Positions 7,455 through 12,360 of a stretch of 12,360 bases of DNA are shown one piece after another. Where the stretch lies: assembly GCA_024641725.1 (NCBI GenBank), contig JAHECM010000018.1:1-12360 (forward strand). The letters are read 5' to 3'. The position numbers and the translations under genes were made by a program. How positions within the stretch are numbered: the stretch's first letter is position 1; each line of letters begins with the position of its first letter. Below the pieces are notes generated by a model, which worked only from the letters and a program-made list of their open reading frames with translations, was not told the DNA's origin and ran no database searches. The stretch is from Limnohabitans sp. GTDB taxonomy: Bacteria > Pseudomonadota > Gammaproteobacteria > Burkholderiales > Burkholderiaceae_C.

Positions 7455-9257
7455 TTAATCGCCCAAAACCACGCCCTCGCGCCTTGGGTCGGCGGCGCCA
7501 AACCAGCCCAAGGTGGTGCGCTCAACGGCCTGCAAACCGCTGGTCATGTCGGTCTGGCGCACCTCGTGGCCTCGCTCCTGCAGTGCTTGCACCGTGCTGC
7601 CAGGCCAGCGCTGGCTCTCCAGCAGCACCGGGCCTCCAAGGCTGGCAAAGTTGGGCAGGTTCACCGCTTGCTGCGCATTCAGGCCCCAGTGCAATGTGCC
7701 CATCAGCACTTTGCCGGTGAAGTGGATGATGACGGCCCCGCCCGGGCTGCCGGCGCTCAGCACCAGTTGGCCTGATGCCTTGTCAAACACCAGCGTGGGC
7801 GACATGGACGAGCGCGGGCGTTTGCCCGGCTCCACCCGGTTGGCGATGGGGCGACCTTGCGCGTCGGTGGGGGCCAAGCTGAAGTCGGTCAACTCGTTGT
7901 TGAGCAAAAAACCGCCCGGGCGGGCCGGGTCGGTCGTCACCATGCGCCTTGAGCCAAAGGCGGCTTCGATCGTGGTGGTCATGGCCACGGCGCGGCCTTG
8001 TGCATCGACCACGCTGATGTGGCTGGTGCCGTATTCGGGCTGCGTCGGCATGGGCGCGAAAGCGCTTGGGCTAGCCGTTGGTTGCCCTGGCGGTGCCGCC
8101 TTCATGGCCTGCGCGCCGATCAGTTGGCTGCGTTTTTGCAGGTAGTCGGGGGCCAGCAGGCTGCGCCAGTCGCCAGCGGGCGCGCTCACAAAGTCGGGGT
8201 CGGCCACGTACTGCGCCCGGTCGGCAAAGGCCAGGCGCGAGGCCTCGGTGTAGCGGTGCAGCCAGTCGGGCGAGGGCAAACCGTCCACCACCTCGGCGCT
8301 TTGTGCTGTGGTGTGTTCCAGCAGCCCCAGGATTTGCCCAATGGCAATGTGCCCCGACGAGGGCGGTGGAAAGCCGCACAAGCGGTAAGCGCGTGCACGG
8401 GCCACATGGTCAAAACACAGCGCTTGGCGTTCGCGTGGCTGGTAGTCGCGCAGGTCTTGCAGGCTCAAGCTGCCGGGGCGGGGCGCTTGCGCCGTGCGTG
8501 CCACGATGGCCTGAGCCACGGGGCCTTCGTGCAGGGCGCGGCTGCCCTCGGCGGCGATGCGGCGCATCACATGGGCGTATTCGGGGTTGCGCAGCTTGTG
8601 GCCCACGGGCCAGGCTTGGCCTTGCGCGTTGTAGAAAAAGCGCAGGGCCAGAGGGTCTTTTCGGAGGTGTGGGTCGGCTTGCAGCAGGGTGTGCAGGCGG
8701 GGGCTGACGACAAAGCCTTGCTCGGCGAGCGCGATGGCCGGCGCAAACAGCTGGGCCCAGCGCAGCGTGCCATGCTGTCGGTGCGCCGCTTCGAGCATGC
8801 GCACAGCGCCAGGCACGCCCACCGACTGACCACTCAAGACCGCATCGTCAAAAGCCAGGGGCTTGCCGTCTGCGTTCAGAAACTGGTCGCTGCGCGCGCT
8901 TGCAGGGGCGGTTTCCCGTCCGTCAAAAGCCTGCAGGCGCTGGCCGTCAAAGTGCATCAGAAATGCCCCCCCGCCAATCCCGCTGGACTGCGGCTCCACC
9001 AGCCCCAGCACCAGCTGCACCGCAATCGCCGCATCGAGCGCCGAGCCCCCGGCACGCAATATCTGGTGCCCGGCATCGGTGGCCAAGGGGTTGGCTGCGG
9101 CCACGGCCTGGCGCGTGTAGGCCCAGCCGGGCTTGTCAAAGTAGCCGCTGGCCAACTCGGGTTGCTCGGGGATGCTGTAGCGCCAGCTGCTCGCGGGCGG
9201 CTGCGTGGCGCAGGCGGTCAGCAGGGTGAGGGCGATCAGGCTCAGTAGGCGGCGCAT
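7455..9257 (-). CDS. ggt: Gamma-glutamyltransferase, lipoprotein form
   Basis: Hydrolyses or transfers the gamma-glutamyl group of glutathione and related peptides in the cell envelope. It is an Ntn hydrolase made as a precursor that cuts itself into large and small subunits. From the ATG at 9257 it is 600 residues. An upstream in-frame start at 9332 is rejected because this ATG begins a clean lipoprotein signal (MRRLL..., lipobox LTAC with Cys16). Ala at +2 suggests outer-membrane sorting. The large subunit has DGRE (112-115), which includes the gamma-glutamate-binding Arg, and SSGIGGGAF (91-99). The self-cleavage and catalytic Thr411 is in EYGTSHISVVD. The small subunit has LLNNELTDF (451-459), KRPRSSMSPT (479-488), GSPGG (503-507) and ADPRREG near the C-terminus. 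The residues before Thr411 are Pro/Ala/Ser-rich. No clear terminator was found downstream. A cephalosporin-acylase-like relative is possible but the Ggt motifs are complete. Confidence 0.94.
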   Translation of the reverse strand: MRRLLSLIALTLLTACATQPPASSWRYSIPEQPELASGYFDKPGWAYTRQAVAAANPLATDAGHQILRAGGSALDAAIAVQLVLGLVEPQSSGIGGGAFLMHFDGQRLQAFDGRETAPASARSDQFLNADGKPLAFDDAVLSGQSVGVPGAVRMLEAAHRQHGTLRWAQLFAPAIALAEQGFVVSPRLHTLLQADPHLRKDPLALRFFYNAQGQAWPVGHKLRNPEYAHVMRRIAAEGSRALHEGPVAQAIVARTAQAPRPGSLSLQDLRDYQPRERQALCFDHVARARAYRLCGFPPPSSGHIAIGQILGLLEHTTAQSAEVVDGLPSPDWLHRYTEASRLAFADRAQYVADPDFVSAPAGDWRSLLAPDYLQKRSQLIGAQAMKAAPPGQPTASPSAFAPMPTQPEYGTSHISVVDAQGRAVAMTTTIEAAFGSRRMVTTDPARPGGFLLNNELTDFSLAPTDAQGRPIANRVEPGKRPRSSMSPTLVFDKASGQLVLSAGSPGGAVIIHFTGKVLMGTLHWGLNAQQAVNLPNFASLGGPVLLESQRWPGSTVQALQERGHEVRQTDMTSGLQAVERTTLGWFGAADPRREGVVLGD

Positions 9258-9289
9258 GGTGGCCCAGTGTAGTGCCAGCCCGCGTGCCC

Positions 9290-9315
9290 AAGACAACAGG
9301 CCCCGAAGGGCCTGT
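9290..9315 (-). terminator. Probable terminator after the dehydrogenase gene
   Basis: On the minus strand a perfect 8-bp stem (ACAGGCCC / GGGCCTGT) closes a stable TTCG tetraloop, followed by the weakly T-rich TGTCTT. It lies about 50 nt after the dehydrogenase stop codon and about 40 nt before the ggt start, so it would separate the two transcripts. The short T-tract lowers confidence. Confidence 0.6.
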
Positions 9316-9365
9316 GTGAAATGGTCGGCCAAGCGCCTGGTCTGTGCCCGGCTTGTGGCTCTAAC

Positions 9366-10124
9366 TTACTTCGGTGCCAGTCGAATCGCGCCGTCCAGGC
9401 GAATCACTTCGCCGTTGAGCATGTCGTTTTCGATGATGTGCTTGGCCAGTTTGGCGTAGTCTTGCGGCGTGCCCAGGCGGCTGGGGAAGGGCACACCGGC
9501 AGCCAGTGCGTCTTGCACTTCTTGCGGCATGCCAAACAGCATGGGGGTGCCAAAGATGCCGGGGGCAATCGTCATGTTGCGGATGCCGTTGCGCGCCAAG
9601 TCGCGGGCAATCGGCAGTGTCATGCCCACCACACCACCTTTAGACGCAGCATAGGCCGCTTGGCCAATCTGCCCGTCGTAGGCCGCCACGCTGGCGGTGC
9701 TGATGAGCACGCCGCGCTCACCCGTGGCCTCGGGCTCGTTTTGGCTCATGGCGTCAGCGGCCAAGCGGATCATGTTGAAGCTGCCCACCAGGTTGACCAT
9801 GATGGTTTTGGTGTAGACGGCCAAGTTGTGCGCGCCGTTTTTGCCCACGGTTTTTTCGGCAGGGGCGATGCCCGCGCAGTTGACCAAGCCCATCAGCTTG
9901 CCCATGGACACAGCTTGGGCCACCACGGCTTGGCCGTCGGCTTCGTTGCTCACGTCGCACTTGACGAATGCGCCGCCCAGTTCTTTGGCCACGGCCTCGC
10001 CTTTTTCTGCTTGCATGTCGGCAATGACGACTTTGCCGCCGTTGGCCGCAAGCATGCGGGCCGTGCCTTCGCCCAGGCCCGATGCGCCGCCGGTGACGAT
10101 GAAAACCTTGCCTTGAATGTCCAT
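9366..10124 (-). CDS. HSD10-like short-chain 3-hydroxyacyl-CoA dehydrogenase
   Basis: NAD-dependent classical short-chain dehydrogenase of 252 residues. The glycine-rich nucleotide loop is TGGASGLG (11-18) and Asp36 after the second strand favours NAD over NADP. NCAG is at 82-85 and Asn111 is the structural/catalytic Asn. The active site is Ser145, Tyr158 and Lys162 (STASVAAYDG and AAYAASKGG). PIARDLARNGIR and TIAPGIFGTPML closely follow the human HSD17B10 / type II 3-hydroxyacyl-CoA dehydrogenase pattern. The likely reaction is oxidation of 3-hydroxyacyl-CoA or 2-methyl-3-hydroxybutyryl-CoA in fatty-acid or isoleucine breakdown. The ATG at 10124 is chosen because AGGAG lies 6 nt upstream and because the preceding 29 in-frame codons cross a palindromic operator and do not resemble an SDR. 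It appears to be a single-gene unit ended by the hairpin at 9296-9315. Exact substrate is inferred. Confidence 0.92.
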   Translation of the reverse strand: MDIQGKVFIVTGGASGLGEGTARMLAANGGKVVIADMQAEKGEAVAKELGGAFVKCDVSNEADGQAVVAQAVSMGKLMGLVNCAGIAPAEKTVGKNGAHNLAVYTKTIMVNLVGSFNMIRLAADAMSQNEPEATGERGVLISTASVAAYDGQIGQAAYAASKGGVVGMTLPIARDLARNGIRNMTIAPGIFGTPMLFGMPQEVQDALAAGVPFPSRLGTPQDYAKLAKHIIENDMLNGEVIRLDGAIRLAPK

Positions 10125-10130
10125 GTGTAG

Positions 10131-10135
10131 CTCCT
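10131..10135 (-). promoter_or_regulatory. Ribosome binding site deciding the dehydrogenase start
   Basis: AGGAG on the minus strand, 6 nt before the ATG at 10124. It fixes the start well inside a longer open frame that begins at 10211. Confidence 0.8.
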
Positions 10136-10153
10136 GATGTGGGTGGGTTTTGG

Positions 10154-10174
10154 TTGACGTTACGTAAACGTCAA
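10154..10174. promoter_or_regulatory. Palindromic operator upstream of the dehydrogenase gene
   Basis: Perfect 8-bp inverted arms TTGACGTT and AACGTCAA flank the 5-base centre ACGTA. The site is 30 nt upstream of the dehydrogenase ATG. A minus-strand -10-like CATAAT (10174-10179) abuts it, so a bound protein would cover the predicted start site and act as a repressor. The ACGT-rich form resembles operators I recall for LiuR/FadP-type regulators of branched-chain amino acid and fatty-acid breakdown genes, which would fit the gene product. The regulator assignment is unverified. Confidence 0.6.
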
Positions 10175-10267
10175 TTATGCACACCCTGCGCACATCCTCA
10201 GCACAGGCCAAGCGCTTCTTGGACCCTTACTCGCCCCTCCCTCGGCCTCCCAGCAGCTCAGGACGTT

Positions 10268-10295
10268 TCTACAGCGTGCGCTGCACTGGTACATT
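10268..10295 (+). promoter_or_regulatory. Weak candidate promoter for the DUF423 gene
   Basis: TCTACA (10268-10273) and TACATT (10290-10295) are 16 nt apart, each 4 of 6 consensus bases, about 55 nt before the ATG at 10351. This is a weak eye-based match; the rest of the 226-nt gap holds nothing else convincing beyond the palindrome at 10154-10174. Confidence 0.22.
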
Positions 10296-10350
10296 GATGG
10301 CCCGTGCAACCCGCCACAGGTGAGGCCGCTAGAGCCTCCGGAAAGCCCAC

Positions 10351-10740
10351 ATGCCCGCCTTGCCTATTTCTGCCCGAGTGTTCCTGGTGCTCGGTGCATG
10401 CAGCGCCGCCAGCTCCGTGGCGCTGTCTGCTGCCGCGGCCCACATGCCCGCCTTGCAAGCGGCATCCGCGTCCCTGAACATGGCTTTGGCCCAGCAGCAG
10501 TTGCACGCTGTGGGCCTGCTGGCCGTTGGTCTGCTCTTGGCCCGATTGCAGTCGGTGTGGTTGACCGTGGCTGGCGTGCTCATGCTCTTGGGCACCGTGC
10601 TGTTTTGCTTGAACTTGTATGCCCGCTTGATCTGGGGCTGGGACGCCGCCCGGATTGCGGTGCCCTGGGGCGGCTCTGCCTTCATCTTGTCTTGGCTCAG
10701 CCTGGCCCTGGGGGCTTGGCTGGGCAATCGCCGCCATTGA
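10351..10740 (+). CDS. DUF423-family small membrane protein (YgdD-like)
   Basis: Inner membrane protein of unknown function, 129 residues, the usual size for DUF423. Four hydrophobic segments are visible at about 8-30, 48-64, 69-91 and 105-124. Family-like features are the small-residue-rich first helix ending in AAAAH (27-31), QQQLHAVGLLAVGLL (48-62), GTVLFCLNLYARLIWG (81-96) and PWGGSAFILSWL (105-116). GGAAAG, read as GGAAAG at 10340-10345, is a fair ribosome binding site 5 nt before the ATG. A short stem (GAGGC / GCCTC, 10322-10338) sits just upstream. The gene lies between a divergent dehydrogenase and ahpC, 94 nt ahead of ahpC on the same strand, and no terminator is seen between them, so read-through into ahpC is possible. 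The family call rests on pattern and topology. Confidence 0.83.
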   Translation: MPALPISARVFLVLGACSAASSVALSAAAAHMPALQAASASLNMALAQQQLHAVGLLAVGLLLARLQSVWLTVAGVLMLLGTVLFCLNLYARLIWGWDAARIAVPWGGSAFILSWLSLALGAWLGNRRH

Positions 10741-10823
10741 AACAACCAATCAGTGCCGGGCCCGTCACCGAGTACATTAATTCCTATGAGTTTTCTCATT
10801 CGATAGTTTTTTTCAACCAACCC

Positions 10824-10829
10824 AAGGAA
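10824..10829 (+). promoter_or_regulatory. ahpC: Ribosome binding site of ahpC
   Basis: AAGGAA lies 5 nt before the ATG at 10835 and supports that start, which gives the standard 187-residue AhpC. Confidence 0.75.
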
Positions 10830-10834
10830 ACACC

Positions 10835-11398
10835 ATGTCCCTGATCAATACCCAAGTCCAGCCTTTCAAGACCCAAGCTTTCCACAACGGCAAGTTCATT
10901 GAAGTGACCGAGCAAAGCCTCAAAGGCAAGTGGAACGTGTTCATCTTCATGCCCGCAGCATTCACTTTCAACTGCCCCACAGAAATCGAAGACGCTGCTG
11001 ACAACTACGCCGCTTTCCAAAAAGCCGGCGCTGAGGTGTACATCATCACCACCGACACCCACTTCTCGCACAAAGTGTGGCACGAGACATCGCCTGCTGT
11101 GGGCAAGGCCAAGTTCCCATTGGTCGGCGACCCGACACACGCCCTGACACGCGCTTTTGGCGTGCACATCGAAGAAGAAGGCCTGGCACTGCGCGGCACC
11201 TTCATCATCAACCCCGAGTTGACCATCAAGACACTGGAAATCCACTCCAACGAAATCGCCCGTGACGTGTCCGAAACCCTGCGCAAGCTCACGGCTGCCC
11301 AGTACACCGCCGCCAATCCCGGCCAAGTGTGCCCCGCCAAGTGGAAAGAAGGCGCCAAGACTTTGGCCCCTTCCATCGACCTGGTCGGCAAGATCTAA
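10835..11398 (+). CDS. ahpC: Alkyl hydroperoxide reductase subunit C (typical 2-Cys peroxiredoxin)
   Basis: Reduces hydrogen peroxide, organic hydroperoxides and peroxynitrite in the cytoplasm and is recycled by AhpF. At 187 residues it equals the E. coli protein in length. The peroxidatic Cys47 is in PAAFTFNCPTE (40-50), with the conserved Pro40 and Thr44 of the PxxxTxxC motif. The resolving Cys166 is in GQVCPAKW near the C-terminus. Ala42 and Asn46 replace the Asp and Val of the E. coli PADFTFVC motif; I believe this variant is common in Burkholderiales. The catalytic Arg is probably Arg120 in LRGTFIINPE. ahpF follows on the same strand after a structured 160-nt spacer. Induction by OxyR is usual for the family, but no well-spaced OxyR site was found upstream. 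Confidence 0.98.
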   Translation: MSLINTQVQPFKTQAFHNGKFIEVTEQSLKGKWNVFIFMPAAFTFNCPTEIEDAADNYAAFQKAGAEVYIITTDTHFSHKVWHETSPAVGKAKFPLVGDPTHALTRAFGVHIEEEGLALRGTFIINPELTIKTLEIHSNEIARDVSETLRKLTAAQYTAANPGQVCPAKWKEGAKTLAPSIDLVGKI

Positions 11399-11410
11399 AT
11401 CTTGACTTTG

Positions 11411-11431
11411 ACGCCCTGCACCGCAGGGCGT
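11411..11431 (+). other. Stem-loop at the ahpC 3' end
   Basis: A perfect 9-bp stem (ACGCCCTGC / GCAGGGCGT) with a 3-base loop begins 12 nt after the ahpC stop. No T-run follows, so it is more likely an mRNA-stabilising or attenuating hairpin than a full terminator, leaving some transcript to continue into ahpF. Confidence 0.6.
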
Positions 11432-11478
11432 TGAGCACAGCGCATCAAGGCCACAAGCCGGGCGTGCGCTGTCCTCAA
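11431..11478 (+). other. Second, longer stem-loop in the ahpC-ahpF spacer
   Basis: The arms at 11431-11444 and 11465-11478 pair over 13 bp with one C-C mismatch (TTGAG, C, ACAGCGCA against TGCGCTGT, C, CTCAA). The loop is 20 bases and contains a small GGC / GCC stem. It shares base 11431 with the first stem-loop. A T6 run (11494-11499) lies 15 nt beyond the stem, too far for a standard terminator. Confidence 0.5.
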
Positions 11479-11547
11479 CGATTCCCCCAACCCTTTTTTC
11501 CGAGGCCCCGCCACAAGCGAGGGTCTGGGAAGTGTGCAGCCCGTAAC

Positions 11548-11552
11548 AGGAG
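11548..11552 (+). promoter_or_regulatory. ahpF: Ribosome binding site of ahpF
   Basis: AGGAG lies 6 nt before the ATG at 11559 and gives ahpF a strong independent translation start after the long spacer. Confidence 0.8.
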
Positions 11553-11558
11553 AAAACC

Positions 11559-12360
11559 ATGCTCGACGACACCCTCAAAGCCCAACTCCAGCAGTACTTG
11601 GCCCTCTTGCGCCAGCCCATCCAGCTGATCGCTTCGTTGGACGACAGCGAAACCGGCACGGACATGAAGAGCCTGTTGGAAACCATCGTGGGCCTGTCTG
11701 ACAAAGTGACGCTCGACACCTCGGGCAACGACGCTCGCAAGCCGTCTTTTGTTGTCGCTCGTGCTGGTGACACCCAAGGTGTGCGCTTTGCCGGCTTGCC
11801 GCTCGGGCACGAGTTCACCTCCTTGGTGTTGGCCTTGCTGTGGACCGGTGGCCACCCACCCAAGGTCGAGCAAGACGTGATCGACAGCATCAAGGCCCTG
11901 GACGGGGACTTCAACTTTGAGGTCTACATGTCTTTGAGCTGCCACAACTGCCCCGACGTGGTGCAGGCCCTGAGCCTCATGGCCATCTTCAACCCCAAGG
12001 TCAAAACCGTGGTGATTGAAGGCGGTGCGTTCCAGAAGGAAGTGGAAGAGCGCCAGATCATGGCTGTGCCCATGGTGTTTTTGAACGGTCAAGTGTTTGG
12101 CTCGGGCCGCATGAGCGTGGAAGAAATCGTGGCCAAGCTCGACACCAACGCCGCCGCCAGCGACGCCGCCAAGATGAACGACAAAGCCCCGTATGACGTG
12201 CTCATCGTCGGCGGTGGTCCCGCAGGCGCAGCCGCTGCTGTGTACGCCGCCCGCAAAGGCATTCGCGTGGGCATTGCCGCTGAGCGCTTTGGCGGTCAGC
12301 TCAACGACACCATGTCTGTTGAAAACTACATCTCGGTGCTTGAGACCAACGGCCCCAAAC
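11559..12360 (+). CDS. ahpF: Alkyl hydroperoxide reductase subunit F, N-terminal half (3' end cut by window)
   Basis: FAD-dependent NADH:disulfide reductase that passes electrons from NADH to AhpC. 267 residues are visible of the usual 520 or so. The N-terminal tandem thioredoxin-like domain (about 1-200) has the redox pair Cys128-His-Asn-Cys131 in SLSCHNCPDV, followed by VPMVFLNGQVFGSGRM (170-185). The FAD-binding domain begins near 212 with VLIVGGGPAGAAAAVYAARK (214-233), the dinucleotide-binding loop. FGGQLNDTMSVENY (244-257) comes next. The second CxxC of the TrxR-like domain and the NADH site lie beyond the window. The start has AGGAG 6 nt upstream. Order and strand with ahpC are the standard ahpCF arrangement; the 160-nt spacer with two hairpins suggests ahpF is made at a lower level than ahpC, which would suit their known stoichiometry. 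Confidence 0.97.
   Translation, partial: MLDDTLKAQLQQYLALLRQPIQLIASLDDSETGTDMKSLLETIVGLSDKVTLDTSGNDARKPSFVVARAGDTQGVRFAGLPLGHEFTSLVLALLWTGGHPPKVEQDVIDSIKALDGDFNFEVYMSLSCHNCPDVVQALSLMAIFNPKVKTVVIEGGAFQKEVEERQIMAVPMVFLNGQVFGSGRMSVEEIVAKLDTNAAASDAAKMNDKAPYDVLIVGGGPAGAAAAVYAARKGIRVGIAAERFGGQLNDTMSVENYISVLETNGPK

Noticed and set aside
9258..9332. Upstream 25-residue extension of ggt
   Set aside because: It would bury the lipoprotein signal that starts at the ATG at 9257.
10125..10211. Upstream extension of the dehydrogenase frame to 10211
   Set aside because: It crosses the palindromic operator, lacks a ribosome binding site and is not SDR-like, whereas AGGAG sits before the ATG at 10124.
10784..10806. 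CTAT (10784-10787) and ATAG (10803-10806) half-sites upstream of ahpC, with an ATGAG / CTCAT inverted repeat between, as an OxyR site
   Set aside because: OxyR sites need ATAG and CTAT tetrads spaced by about 7 bases; here the spacing is 15 and the order is reversed, and no further tetrads line up.
10258..10820. Minus-strand open frames opposite the DUF423 gene
   Set aside because: They are Gln/His/Arg-rich low-complexity shadows, and the plus frame has the membrane-protein pattern and a ribosome binding site.

Overview
The window reads as ordinary chromosomal DNA of a GC-rich betaproteobacterium, most likely Burkholderiales/Comamonadaceae. The evidence is a Bug-type periplasmic binding protein, an HSD10-like short-chain dehydrogenase, an AhpC with the PAAFTFNC peroxidatic motif I associate with this group, and codon use that is GC-rich but keeps many TTG leucines. 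The genus is not decidable from the sequence; Limnohabitans or Rhodoferax relatives are a guess. No phage, IS element, CRISPR array, tRNA or rRNA was seen. No stretch over 300 bases lacks a gene.

Layout. Bases 1-398 (minus) hold the N-terminal half of glutamate racemase (murI). Upstream of it on the same strand lie an iron-sulfur class I fumarase (451-2004) and a UPF0114/YqhA four-helix membrane protein (2050-2649), which look like one operon closed by a hairpin terminator at 417-439. Acetyl-CoA synthetase (2828-4789, plus) is divergent from them. A strong bidirectional terminator (4870-4905) separates acs from a convergent minus-strand pair: a Tat-type Bug solute-binding protein (6275-7255) and an exported alpha/beta hydrolase (4932-6269), separated by only 5 nt. 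Next, still on the minus strand, come a lipoprotein-type gamma-glutamyltransferase (7455-9257) and an HSD10-like dehydrogenase (9366-10124) with a palindromic operator in its promoter region. On the plus strand follow a DUF423 membrane protein (10351-10740), ahpC (10835-11398) and the first half of ahpF (11559 to the window end).

How the parts fit. Acs makes acetyl-CoA and fumarase is a TCA-cycle step, so the left block suits growth on acetate and organic acids. The Bug protein plus hydrolase look like a capture-and-cleave pair for a carboxylated ester in the periplasm. Ggt would break down glutathione or gamma-glutamyl peptides in the cell envelope. The dehydrogenase would oxidise a 3-hydroxyacyl-CoA in fatty-acid or isoleucine breakdown. 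AhpC and AhpF form the NADH-driven alkyl hydroperoxide reductase.

I did not find a clearly new system. The points most worth a second look are the hydrolase/Bug operon, the YqhA-fumarase pairing, the palindrome upstream of the dehydrogenase, the structured ahpC-ahpF spacer and a degenerate 12-bp tandem repeat after ggt.
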